Part shown: in pieces, positions 1-6,540 of the stretch
Numbering within the stretch: position 1 is the stretch's first letter
Layout of the letters: each line of letters starts with the position of its first letter
IMG/VR virus record: IMGVR_UViG_3300010392_000733
Span: 1 to 20,241 of that record
Source: a virus
Length of the DNA: 20,241 bases
Strand: one strand, 5' to 3'
Position numbers and translations under genes: made by a program
Notes under the pieces: generated by a model
What the model saw: the letters and a program-made list of their open reading frames with translations, nothing else
Told to the model about the DNA's origin: nothing
Database searches by the model: none

Positions 1-680
1 CCAACAAAAGAGTCGTACAACGGCGCATTTGCCGCGCCGATTACCTCTTCAGTTCCAGCCGTACCCCCCGAACCTGGAGCGTCCAAATCATACAATTTAT
101 TAAAAGCAATATAGGCCCCGTTTATAAATGTTTTGGTAAAAACCAAACCATTGGCGCCGTCTAAATAGAATTCTGAAACCATACCGGTCACACCACTAAG
201 CGCGGCGGTCGGGTTGGGTTTATAAAACCCGGTTTGGTATTTTCCAACGGTTGGAGATGCAAAAGGCATATTAAAAAACCTAACCGAGTTGGCAACCGTG
301 CCCGCGCCAAGGGCAATGCCATTTATTTGAAACTGTAAATAAACCGTTTTGCCGACTATTTTGTAACGTAGCCAAGAACTAGCGCCAATCGCTAAAGGTA
401 ACGCGGTATTAGTTCCGGTTCCAAAGGCGACCGAATTTTGAGCAACATCACCAACGGCCGAAAGGCCCGAAAGGTCTATTTCCGTCCAAGCCGATTCAAT
501 ATTCAAAAATTTGAGTATTTGCGCGCCCTGGGTTGCGTTAATAAACACAAGCTGGTCCAATATACCCCCGGTGCCGTCTATGTTTAATGCTTCGCGCATT
601 GTAAGCGACTTCATGTTAACATAATCGAAACCGAAAACCGGCGGCGTTAACGCCTCAAGCGCATCGTTGGTTAACACCAT
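1..680 (-). CDS. Tail fibre / receptor-binding protein, 3' end cut off by window edge
   Basis: Reading leftwards from an ATG at 680 the frame stays open to base 1, giving at least 226 residues with no stop, so the C-terminus lies outside the window. The ATG directly follows the TGA of the gene at 681-1043. The N-terminus (MVLTNDALEALTPPVFGFDY) is followed by SLTMREALNID and then by a beta-rich, Gly/Ala/Thr-rich stretch with WTEIDLSGLS, WLRYKIVGKTVYLQFQINGI and later FYKPNP. The arrangement 'W-x-x-x-x-L-S-G ... R-x-x-G-x-x-V-x-L' is common in tail-tip and fibre proteins that end in a knob domain. Its place after the baseplate J and I-like genes fits a receptor-binding protein. The phage-fibre role is inferred from composition and position; no enzyme motif is visible. 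Confidence 0.7.
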   Translation of the reverse strand, partial: MVLTNDALEALTPPVFGFDYVNMKSLTMREALNIDGTGGILDQLVFINATQGAQILKFLNIESAWTEIDLSGLSAVGDVAQNSVAFGTGTNTALPLAIGASSWLRYKIVGKTVYLQFQINGIALGAGTVANSVRFFNMPFASPTVGKYQTGFYKPNPTAALSGVTGMVSEFYLDGANGLVFTKTFINGAYIAFNKLYDLDAPGSGGTAGTEEVIGAANAPLYDSFV

Positions 681-1043
681 TCACCGGACCTCATAGGTGT
701 CCTTTGCGATTGTGTCTTCGAAAGTTTCAAGGCCCGCCGGGTCGTTTGTTACTTCCAATTTAAACCAATACACCGCGCCGCCGCCCTGGTCGACTATTGA
801 ATGCGCCTCAACCTTTACAACTTCGCCATTATAGAAAATCCAACCGGCCGAAATATCAATATTACCAACGTTTATAACTCCAGTGCAACCAGCCAAAACA
901 AACGAATTACTAATCGCCGGGATTGCGTCTATTACTCCAGCGCCAAGGCCTTCGAAGGCGTCTAAAATTCCGTTTTCGTCATACTCTAAATCGTCCCACT
1001 CTAAAGGGTGCCCGCCCGTAAGCGTTTTTATAACTTTGTCCAT
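681..1043 (-). CDS. Small fibre-associated or baseplate-associated protein (120 aa)
   Basis: This 120-residue protein starts MDKVIKTLTGGHPLEWDDLE, an opening I associate with small proteins encoded next to tail-fibre genes in Bacteroidota phages. The second half (around residues 55-85) reads as beta strands: GVINVGNIDISAGWIFYNGE followed by VVKV. There is no signal peptide or membrane segment. It starts 3 bases after the stop of the I-like gene and its TGA abuts the ATG of the next fibre gene, so the three are probably translated together. A role as adaptor between baseplate and fibre, or as a fibre attachment protein, is inference from position only. Confidence 0.6.
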   Translation of the reverse strand: MDKVIKTLTGGHPLEWDDLEYDENGILDAFEGLGAGVIDAIPAISNSFVLAGCTGVINVGNIDISAGWIFYNGEVVKVEAHSIVDQGGGAVYWFKLEVTNDPAGLETFEDTIAKDTYEVR

Positions 1044-1046
1044 TTT

Positions 1047-1553
1047 TTAAACTATTACAATTTCATAATTACGGGAAAACAAAACCCACTTTTTTAATTG
1101 TTCTCTTAAAACATCTTCATCAAACACAACCGAGAAAGGTATTTCAATAATAAAATGAATGTTTGCGGCTTGTTCTTGGTGTGTTTTCATGTAAAACGCC
1201 GGCTGGCCTTCGCTTTTTCTATAAATGTAAATCGGCGGCCTTTGCTCAACCTTTCGCCTAAAGTACCTATAAACGATATTGGCTTGGTCTACTATTACAA
1301 TATTTTTGCCGACCGGGTCGTAGTTTTGGTTTAACCACTCTTGAAGGTATATTTTTTGACCCGTGAACGAAAGGCAATACAGTTGAAAAGAACGAAACGA
1401 ATTAAACGAAACGTTTACGTCCTTCAACCCTTTTATAAAAGCGTAGGAAAAGGCCAAAAACCTATTTAACCCGCCCGCGTTGGTTCGGCGTAAAAAGTGA
1501 GGCGTTGAATCATACGCCAATTTTCTAAAATCTATATTTGAAAAAATGGCCAT
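1047..1553 (-). CDS. Putative tail protein I-like baseplate protein (168 aa)
   Basis: I take the ATG at 1553 (MAIFSNIDFRKLAYDSTPHF) rather than the upstream GTG at 1589, because the ATG overlaps the stop of a small ORF in the usual TAATG coupling of this operon and the extra residues are not needed. The protein is soluble and rich in aromatic and charged residues. It ends in a hydrophobic run (NYEIVIV). In P2- and Mu-like phages the gene after baseplate J encodes the I-like wedge protein that links the baseplate to fibres, and the N-terminal 'leap-into-fold' pattern (FRKLAYDSTPHFLRR) is compatible with this. The sequence match is weak, so the assignment rests mainly on gene order. Confidence 0.5.
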   Translation of the reverse strand: MAIFSNIDFRKLAYDSTPHFLRRTNAGGLNRFLAFSYAFIKGLKDVNVSFNSFRSFQLYCLSFTGQKIYLQEWLNQNYDPVGKNIVIVDQANIVYRYFRRKVEQRPPIYIYRKSEGQPAFYMKTHQEQAANIHFIIEIPFSVVFDEDVLREQLKKWVLFSRNYEIVIV

Positions 1554-1639
1554 TAATACGAAAGTAATAAAATGAACGCCAAAACACACGCAACCGCACC
1601 GGCGAAAACCCCAACCCTTATTAAATCGTCTTTATTCAC
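1553..1639 (-). CDS. 28-residue single-pass membrane micro-ORF between J and I-like genes
   Basis: A GTG at 1639 shares its G with the TAG of the J gene, and the frame runs 28 codons to a TAA at 1555-1553 that overlaps the ATG of the next gene. The peptide begins MNKDDLIRVG and continues with a hydrophobic stretch of about 18 residues (VFAGAVACVLAFILLL) before ending SY. This charged head followed by one transmembrane helix, exactly filling the gap between two genes with overlap at both ends, is better than chance organisation. It resembles tiny holin-like or membrane-anchored phage peptides only in shape. The GTG start and the short length keep confidence moderate; it may instead serve only as a coupling ORF. 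Confidence 0.45.
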   Translation of the reverse strand: MNKDDLIRVGVFAGAVACVLAFILLLSY

Positions 1640-2508
1640 TAAAATTGAGTTTCAATTGTGTACGTAAACACCGACGCGCCCTGGTCCAAAAGCAAATGGC
1701 CGGCGTCGGGTATGTAATTTTTATCAATTACCGCGTAAGGTATAGCGCCAAACCTGGTCTGTGTTTCATTTAAAACCGCATCCAAAACGCCGTCGGCCGC
1801 TTGTACGGCGTCAACTAAAGCGGTTTCATTAAATACCCCGTTAAAGGGTAAATTTTCAATATAGGCCTCTATTGCGTTAATAACAGGAAACACCGCCGGG
1901 TCGTTCAAATCAGATCCGTCCGGCGCCAAAACTTGCGGGTCGTATTGTATAAAAAAGTTCACTTTAATATCATCGGGGTCCGCACTCGAAACCGCGATAT
2001 TAATTCCAGCTCCCTTAATGTCATTCAAATAATCCGAGGCCGCCGAAAGTTCAGGCGCGGTCAACGCCTCGGGTTTTAACGTTGTGCCGTTTAACTTAGC
2101 GACTTTTATTCTTACTTGGCCGCCCGCGTCAATTGCGACCGCCCTTTTAATTATTTGGTTCGCCTCAACAATAGGAGAATAAACAAATTTAACACCATCG
2201 TAAACCAACGAGTCGCCGAACTGAAATTCAAGCGCCCGGTCCGCGTACCATTTCGCGGTCAAGCTGGGAATTTCGGCCGCCCTGGTTTCTATTTCGCCTT
2301 TGAACTGGTCAAATATAATTTCATGTAAATGAACGGCGACCGCCATTGTCCAGGCTTGCAACCTCCAGGCGGCCACCTTTGAGGCGCTGGTCAAATCAGC
2401 CAAAAGCGTTTGAGCGTCGTCGATTGCCGGTTGTAAAGCGTTTAACTCGGATTGTGCTTGTTTTTCGGCGATTATTGCGTTGTATATTATTTCAATTGTT
2501 CGCGCCAT
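1639..2508 (-). CDS. Baseplate J-like protein (289 aa)
   Basis: The N-terminal 100 residues are helical (ARTIEIIYNAIIAEKQAQ, then an Ala/Leu-rich stretch to about residue 90), followed by mixed alpha/beta sequence with VSSADPDDIKVNFFIQYDPQ and repeated LNDPAVFPVINAIEAYIEN. The segment near residues 205-250, describing acidic 'AIEAYIENLPFNGVFNETALVDAVQAADGV', matches the pattern of the C-terminal part of baseplate J / gp47 proteins, where an INAIE...Y...L.F.G.F....L..A....dGV pattern precedes the end. J proteins form the baseplate wedge that triggers sheath contraction. The start at 2508 overlaps the previous gene by 17 bases. Unusually, six fibre-type genes separate it from the gpW-like and LysM-like genes. 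Confidence 0.72.
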   Translation of the reverse strand: MARTIEIIYNAIIAEKQAQSELNALQPAIDDAQTLLADLTSASKVAAWRLQAWTMAVAVHLHEIIFDQFKGEIETRAAEIPSLTAKWYADRALEFQFGDSLVYDGVKFVYSPIVEANQIIKRAVAIDAGGQVRIKVAKLNGTTLKPEALTAPELSAASDYLNDIKGAGINIAVSSADPDDIKVNFFIQYDPQVLAPDGSDLNDPAVFPVINAIEAYIENLPFNGVFNETALVDAVQAADGVLDAVLNETQTRFGAIPYAVIDKNYIPDAGHLLLDQGASVFTYTIETQF

Positions 2509-2686
2509 CTTTCAGTCTATTTATTACAATGTTTTTAAATTCAAACAACCCCTTTACGCGTGCCTCGGCGTCCCCTTTGGTTTCCTCAATAACCTTTAAT
2601 AAAGCTAATTTAAAAACACCCTCAAGACGTTTTATTATTTCCTCGGTTGTTATTTCGGCCGGTGCGGGTTGTTCGTTTTCAGCCAT
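2492..2686 (-). CDS. Small acidic helical protein (64 aa), unknown
   Basis: The 64-residue product starts MAENEQPAPAEITTEEIIKR and is then almost wholly helical with alternating charges (LEGVFKLALLKVIEETKG, then EARVKGLFEFKNIVINRLKD). Its ATG overlaps the stop of the preceding fibre-like gene (TAATG) and its own stop lies 17 bases inside the J gene, so it is tightly coupled to both. There is no membrane segment or signal peptide. I do not recognise a family. Candidate roles are a fibre assembly chaperone or a small baseplate adaptor, suggested only by its place at the end of the fibre cassette. Confidence 0.6.
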   Translation of the reverse strand: MAENEQPAPAEITTEEIIKRLEGVFKLALLKVIEETKGDAEARVKGLFEFKNIVINRLKDGANN

Positions 2687-3405
2687 TAGTTAAAATCAGT
2701 TATTCGGTAATAAATACCCAATTTTATAGTCGAGGTCCCGCCGGCGGTGTAATCAACCCCCAAATTGTGAAGGCTTAACGCTTGGTTAATGCCTCCAGGC
2801 CCGCCCATTTCGCCGGCTGAAAATTGGTCATACCCATCAGCGCCGTTGGTAACAAGCCCCGATTTAATTTCGGCCGCCGTTATATTATCCGTCCCCAACT
2901 GTAACCGTAAATCCTCGGTGCTTGTTGCAAACGCCGCGCCCGCGTGTGTTAATTTCGCATACCCGCCGGTCACTGAAATTACTTTATTGGCTCCAGGCGC
3001 CGCGATTAATTCTTGAGGCGTTGAAAGTGCGTTTACTTCGGCGGCCGTTAATTCTATTTCAAACCGTTGCTCAATTTGGTTATGAGCGCCGGCCGTAACG
3101 GAACCATCAACGCCAATAATTAAGTCGGGCGTCGGTTGCAATGGCCGCCCCATAATTACCGCGCCCGTTGTAGAAATTCCGAACCAAGTAAGACCGCTTT
3201 CGTCTTGTATTGCGTACCTCAAAGACAACGGGAAACCATCTACTATTTTTTCAATGGTTCCAGTTGGGCCGAAACGCTCAAGGGAGCCGTCGTCGTTTAC
3301 AATTTCTTTAATACCCCCGGCGTCTTTTCCCTCATACTCGGTTATTGGTTCTAGACCCGCGCCGGTTGTACCTTCGTTTGGTGATTGTTTTATATCCCGT
3401 GCCAT
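2686..3405 (-). CDS. Fibre-like structural protein with C-terminal beta domain (239 aa)
   Basis: The N-terminal part (residues 1-100) is Gly/Asp-rich (EYEGKDAGGIKEIVNDDGSL, later GLTWFGISTTGAVIMGRPLQ) and looks like a short fibre shaft with a turn. From about residue 112 there is a distinct domain starting RFEIELTAAEVNALSTPQEL followed by IAAPGANKVISVTGGYAKL. This 'I-x-L-T-a-a-x-v...P-x-x-L-I-A-A-P-G-x-x-K-v-I' pattern is a recurrent module at the C-terminus of phage tail and decoration proteins. The end is a beta strand motif (STIKLGIYYRITDFN). The gene is part of the adhesion cassette and overlaps the following 64-residue gene by one base. Function as host-contact or fibre protein is inferred. 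Confidence 0.62.
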   Translation of the reverse strand: MARDIKQSPNEGTTGAGLEPITEYEGKDAGGIKEIVNDDGSLERFGPTGTIEKIVDGFPLSLRYAIQDESGLTWFGISTTGAVIMGRPLQPTPDLIIGVDGSVTAGAHNQIEQRFEIELTAAEVNALSTPQELIAAPGANKVISVTGGYAKLTHAGAAFATSTEDLRLQLGTDNITAAEIKSGLVTNGADGYDQFSAGEMGGPGGINQALSLHNLGVDYTAGGTSTIKLGIYYRITDFN

Positions 3406-3408
3406 TTT

Positions 3409-4140
3409 TTAAAAATATTTTCGTTTTAGTGCTTTGTGATTTTGTAACACTTGCGCGGCGGTAAAATTAGTATTGTAATACATAACTTGAGCCGTCGCCC
3501 CGGTGTAATGTAATATATTGCCGCTCCCATTGTTGTTATAACAACCAAGGCGAAAATTATCAATGTTGGCCATGTTTGCGGTGTTAAACCAGGCGGTCAA
3601 ATCATTCGAAATTGAAAACCCTTGGCCAACCGCAACCCCATTAATATAAATAACCGGCGATGCGGCGTCCTGAACAAGTGTTACATTTACCCAAGTGTCC
3701 GCCGTGAACGGGTTGGCTAGTGTGTGTTTTTGCCAATTAGTGGAACCGTTACCCCGGCAAAAGAATTCCAGCCGCCCGACCGCCGTTTCGTGGTAAATTG
3801 ATATTCTCGTATCACTTCCAGCCGTGTCCCCAAATTGTAAAATATATTCAAAAGTGCTTGGCGTTGTTGCGGCTGGTTTTATCCATAAATCAATCGTGCC
3901 AACCGTATTATTTCCAACCGTTGCGGGCAACGTGTCGGCGCTCCCACAATCATCCACGACGTCGAATGTTAACGCTTTGCCATCAAAGCCAACGCCGTTT
4001 AAAAGAGTTACATTATTTCCGTTTGGGTGCAAATCGTTTACGGTTGTACCGGACCCCGGGTAACTTTGTAAATTTACCGGGTCAATGGCAAAAACCAAAT
4101 TATCTTGAACAATAGGGGCCGCGTTTTTATAAAGTGCCAT
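3409..4140 (-). CDS. LamG/concanavalin A-like lectin fibre protein, paralogue B (243 aa)
   Basis: The protein starts MALYKNAAPIVQDNLVFAID and continues PVNLQSYPGSGTTVNDL and LLNGVGFDGKALTFDVVDD, which is the typical entry of a LamG / concanavalin A-like jelly roll. Later landmarks of the fold are GTIDLWIKP (about residue 81), WVNVTLVQDAASPVIYINGV (about 150-170) and DNFRLGCYNN near 194. It ends AQVLQNHKALKRKYF, the standard end of such domains. It is clearly related to the protein at 4422-5057. LamG domains in phage tails usually bind surface polysaccharide, so host recognition is the likely role. The assignment of the fold is good; the ligand is unknown. Confidence 0.82.
   Translation of the reverse strand: MALYKNAAPIVQDNLVFAIDPVNLQSYPGSGTTVNDLHPNGNNVTLLNGVGFDGKALTFDVVDDCGSADTLPATVGNNTVGTIDLWIKPAATTPSTFEYILQFGDTAGSDTRISIYHETAVGRLEFFCRGNGSTNWQKHTLANPFTADTWVNVTLVQDAASPVIYINGVAVGQGFSISNDLTAWFNTANMANIDNFRLGCYNNNGSGNILHYTGATAQVMYYNTNFTAAQVLQNHKALKRKYF
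4046..4067. repeat. Copy 1 of identical 22-bp sequence shared by the two LamG genes
   Basis: The sequence accggaccccgggtaactt with its flanking bases is identical over 22 bp here and at 4963-4984. It encodes the conserved SYPGSGT loop near residue 26 of each LamG protein. Nucleotide identity is much higher here than in the surrounding gene sequence, which fits either strong constraint or recent gene conversion. Confidence 0.8.
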
Positions 4141-4143
4141 AAT

Positions 4144-4422
4144 TTAAGCGTTTGGGTCGGTTTCAATAAATTCGTTTTCACTTTCAACATCCGCGACAAA
4201 TTCCTCAACCGTATGGTCGGTCCGGCCGTTGTATTCAACCGCCGAAATCGCCGCCACTGAAGCCGGCACGAAACCCGGGTCATTGTCCGGCGCATCCCAT
4301 TTAATAACAGTTTTGCCGCCCGTGTCGTTGGTTCTAGCGTCCGCCGCGCCTGTGGTGCAAACTTCACTATAATTAACTAAACCAGCATCCGAGGTCGCTA
4401 TAATTCGAATCATTCTAATCAT
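4144..4422 (-). CDS. Small protein between the two LamG genes (92 aa), unknown
   Basis: Starts MIRMIRIIATSDAGLVNYSE; a second Met at residue 4 is an alternative start. The first ATG is preferred because it overlaps the stop of the upstream LamG gene (TAATG). The C-terminal half is very acidic (TVEEFVADVESENEFIETDP). It contains TGGKTVIKWDAPDNDPGFVP, and no membrane segment. I do not recognise a family. Small genes of this kind next to lectin-type fibre genes often encode fibre chaperones or a short accessory spike protein, but this is positional inference. Confidence 0.6.
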   Translation of the reverse strand: MIRMIRIIATSDAGLVNYSEVCTTGAADARTNDTGGKTVIKWDAPDNDPGFVPASVAAISAVEYNGRTDHTVEEFVADVESENEFIETDPNA

Positions 4423-5057
4423 TAGTATTTGTGTTTTAAAGCGTTGTAATTTTGTAACATTTCGGCGTCGTTTAAATAGGTATTATAAAGCCCAATTTCG
4501 CCGGTTTCGCCGCCCATTCTAAAACCGCCGCCGGCCTGGGCGCCAATTGCCGAGATGCCGCCGTAAAGGTTGGAGGGTAAATTTGACGTTCCTTTATTTA
4601 CTCCGTTAATGTAAAGCGTCCAAGTAACCGAATTATTTCTAGTTAACCCAATTTGAAACCATTCGTTTACAACTAACGCCGGTGAAATTACTTTAGTTGA
4701 AAAATTACCGCCTGTCGGCTTGTGGTAAACCAGCCCCCCATTTTGTAAGTAAAACACATAGTCGGTCGATTGCATTCCCAAAATAACTTTATTGAAAGTC
4801 GTTAATTTACACCACATAAAAACACTGTGAGTCGTGGCCGTAAGCACGTTTAAATTTCCAACCCGGTCATCAATTCCATCGTAAACAAGCGCTTTGCCGT
4901 TATACCCAACCCCATTTAAAAGAGTGCCGTCGGGTTGGTTTCCTGTTAAATCGGTTAAAGCCGTACCGGACCCCGGGTAACTTTTCGGGTTTTCCGGGTC
5001 CACCAGCCAAACCAAACCGTCTTGAACTATTGGCGCGCTATTTGAATAACTGGCCAT
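4422..5057 (-). CDS. LamG/concanavalin A-like lectin fibre protein, paralogue A (211 aa)
   Basis: N-terminus MASYSNSAPIVQDGLVWLVD followed by PENPKSYPGSGTALTDLTGN and LLNGVGYNGKALVYDGIDD aligns along its length with paralogue B at 3409-4140. Further jelly-roll landmarks are SVFMWCKLTTF (about residue 80), WFQIGLTRNNSVTWTLYING (about 137-156) and the end AEMLQNYNALKHKY. The mid-part is shorter than in paralogue B (211 against 243 residues) and the surface-loop region after residue 75 has diverged strongly, as expected for duplicated host-recognition proteins. Start and stop both use TAATG overlaps with the neighbours. It probably binds cell-surface glycans from the tail tip or fibre. Confidence 0.82.
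   Translation of the reverse strand: MASYSNSAPIVQDGLVWLVDPENPKSYPGSGTALTDLTGNQPDGTLLNGVGYNGKALVYDGIDDRVGNLNVLTATTHSVFMWCKLTTFNKVILGMQSTDYVFYLQNGGLVYHKPTGGNFSTKVISPALVVNEWFQIGLTRNNSVTWTLYINGVNKGTSNLPSNLYGGISAIGAQAGGGFRMGGETGEIGLYNTYLNDAEMLQNYNALKHKY
4963..4984. repeat. Copy 2 of identical 22-bp sequence shared by the two LamG genes
   Basis: Direct repeat of 4046-4067, 917 bp away, again coding for the SYPGSGT loop of a LamG protein. It marks the tandem duplication of the lectin gene. Confidence 0.8.
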
Positions 5058-5842
5058 TATTTCAAATCGTTTACAACTTGTAATTTTTTAACATCCTTTC
5101 GTTCGGCCCAAACAACGACCGACGCGTTTATTTCGCCTTCAGTGTTCAATTTTACCGTGAGGCCCTCGGCTTGGTACCCGTAAGGCTTGGCCGGCCCTAT
5201 TGCGGTGACCGTTGCTTGTATGGTTTCAGCGTCCACCAACCAGGACCAATACGGCGGTAATTCAATAACCCCGCTCGTTGTTTTTGCTCTAAAATAAACG
5301 CCGTTTTCCGGTCCCTCAAGTGAGCCGTAAACTATTTCCTTTTTGCGATCCGGTGAAACCGCGACAAAGTGCTTTTCATCGGCGTAAAAACTGGTCACGC
5401 TCAAAGCGCGGCCGGCGACCGGCGCTTTGCCGAATCCCCACTCTTGGCCCTCGTGGCGTATTCTTGCGGCCTCGGTGCCGTCTGCTTTAAACACAACATC
5501 CTGGGCGTCTGTGGTTCCTAAAAAATCCAAAGTGTCGTCGGTGCCGGCGTTACCTCCCAACCCCCAAACGGCGCCGGACGGAAAATCAATAAACTCAAGG
5601 CCGGTCGCCCCGCCGTTAACCGCGACCGCTTTTCCAGCTTGGCCGATGTAATTTACGGGCGTGTCGCTTAAACTTAAAAACGTGTTACCCGCAACAACCG
5701 CATCGATAATTTGTTGAATTGTAGCCTTTTTCGAGGTACCCGCCGGGTCGCTGGTTGCATCACTTTTATCTACAACGTGAAACCAATCATCGGTCGCCAA
5801 CGCTCCAATTAACGCGTCTTTGTCTGTTAATTTAACACTCAT
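5057..5842 (-). CDS. Tail fibre protein (261 aa)
   Basis: The N-terminal region (SVKLTDKDALIGALATDDWF then HVVDKSDATSDPAGTSKKAT and IQQIIDAVV) is a typical fibre N-terminus, and residues 53-85 carry the fibre motif TFLSLSDTPVNYIGQAGKAV followed by AVNGGATGLEFIDFPSG. A shaft-like stretch (GTDDTLDFLGTTDAQDVVFK) leads to a C-terminal beta domain (KEIVYGSLEGPENGVYFRAK, ELPPYWSWLVDAETIQATVT). The SLEGPE...YFRAKT...IELP.YW pattern is of the kind seen at the C-terminus of fibres with an intramolecular chaperone or peptidase-like domain. It opens the adhesion cassette, 9 bases after the LysM-like gene, and its stop overlaps the first LamG gene. Confidence 0.75.
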   Translation of the reverse strand: MSVKLTDKDALIGALATDDWFHVVDKSDATSDPAGTSKKATIQQIIDAVVAGNTFLSLSDTPVNYIGQAGKAVAVNGGATGLEFIDFPSGAVWGLGGNAGTDDTLDFLGTTDAQDVVFKADGTEAARIRHEGQEWGFGKAPVAGRALSVTSFYADEKHFVAVSPDRKKEIVYGSLEGPENGVYFRAKTTSGVIELPPYWSWLVDAETIQATVTAIGPAKPYGYQAEGLTVKLNTEGEINASVVVWAERKDVKKLQVVNDLK

Positions 5843-5851
5843 TTTTTTTAC

Positions 5852-6175
5852 TTAATTATAGTCAAAAGCTTCGCCGTCCTGGAAACAAAACGTTTGCCCG
5901 TCCTGGAAACAGTACGTCCCGAGAACCGCAACGAATTTGCCGTCGGCGTTGTTTAAAACGTTTAAATTATTTTTGAAAAACTCTTTATTGTTTACGTCCC
6001 CAACTCCATCGGGGGCGATGTTTACCTCTTGGCCGCTTGTTAAATCAACGCCAAGGTCCAACGAGGGATTTAATTGCACGAAATTTTCTAAACCGCCTTC
6101 AAGGGTGCCGTATTTTTGTAAAACCACGTCCAACAAATCTTGGCCAAGTTTCGAACTATGTTTCTCGTTTGCCAT
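5852..6175 (-). CDS. LysM-like short tail/baseplate protein (tail protein X type, 107 aa)
   Basis: Residues 10-52 read GQDLLDVVLQKYGTLEGGLE, then LNPSLDL and GQEVNIAP, the layout of a LysM-like tail protein X domain: helix with D-x-V...YG, 'NP', then hydrophobic-GQ-hydrophobic. In contractile phages this small protein binds hub and tape measure near the baseplate and is encoded beside the gpV, gpW and J genes, as here. The C-terminal 55 residues are outside that domain and end in a tandem repeat of eight residues (FCFQDGQT then FCFQDGEA with YC in place of FC in the first). The ATG lies one base after the gpW-like stop. Confidence 0.6.
   Translation of the reverse strand: MANEKHSSKLGQDLLDVVLQKYGTLEGGLENFVQLNPSLDLGVDLTSGQEVNIAPDGVGDVNNKEFFKNNLNVLNNADGKFVAVLGTYCFQDGQTFCFQDGEAFDYN
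5874..5911. repeat. Two 14-bp copies with 24-bp period at the 3' end of the LysM-like gene
   Basis: The sequence ccgtcctggaaaca occurs at 5874-5887 and 5898-5911. The 24-bp period equals eight codons and gives the repeated CFQDG motif, so the reading frame is kept. Confidence 0.85.
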
Positions 6176-6176
6176 T

Positions 6177-6485
6177 TTATTCGTTTGTTAACCGTTCGGC
6201 GTCTATTTCAATATTCAAAGCGCCGTCAATTTTAACACTCCGAACCGTGAAGCCGTCCCCGATTAACTGTTTTCGTATTTCTTGTTTTATTTCCTGGGCG
6301 TTAATTGGTGCGTTTTGCTGGTTTTGCACCCCAAAACCGACCAACGGGTGTTGGCGGTAATGGCCTTTATCAGCCCTAATAATGTGCTCAATGTGTTGGG
6401 CGTCACTCTCGGAAATTAGAAAATCACCCGCCGGCGTTATTGTTAAATCGCCATCATCACCAAAAATAAAGTCTTGCGCCGCCAT
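6177..6485 (-). CDS. Baseplate wedge protein, gpW / T4 gp25-like (102 aa)
   Basis: At 102 residues the product has the size of the gp25/gpW family. It begins MAAQDFIFGDDGDLTITPAG and contains the conserved central region QHIEHIIRADKGHYRQHPLV followed by GFGVQ, then the C-terminal helix-strand part (EIRKQLIGDGFTVRSVKIDG) that is typical of gp25-like proteins. Members form part of the baseplate wedge next to J-like proteins and show lysozyme-like naming in databases for historical reasons only. It lies between the gpV-like and LysM-like genes, as in many P2/Mu-like baseplate operons. A hairpin lies just upstream of the start. Confidence 0.8.
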   Translation of the reverse strand: MAAQDFIFGDDGDLTITPAGDFLISESDAQHIEHIIRADKGHYRQHPLVGFGVQNQQNAPINAQEIKQEIRKQLIGDGFTVRSVKIDGALNIEIDAERLTNE

Positions 6486-6498
6486 TTAACAAAAATAC

Positions 6499-6516
6499 AA
6501 AAAACGGCGGCGTTTT
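6499..6516 (-). terminator. Weak terminator-like hairpin between gpV-like and gpW-like genes
   Basis: On the minus strand AAAACG-CCGC-CGTTTT forms a six-base-pair stem with a four-base loop and the T run continues two bases beyond it. The stem has only two G:C pairs, so termination would be partial at best. It sits in the 55-base gap between 6541 and 6485, one of the few gaps in this tightly packed operon. Confidence 0.4.
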
Positions 6517-6540
6517 AAATTTCGCGTTGGTAGTTAGAGT

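Noticed and set aside
1554-1589. GTG start at 1589 for the I-like gene
   Set aside because: The ATG at 1553 overlaps the stop of the micro-ORF in the usual TAATG way and gives a better N-terminus.
3409-5057. Diversity-generating retroelement with the LamG genes as variable proteins
   Set aside because: No reverse transcriptase, no template repeat and no adenine-specific pattern of differences between the copies are visible; the 22-bp identity is in a conserved loop and not at a variable 3' end.
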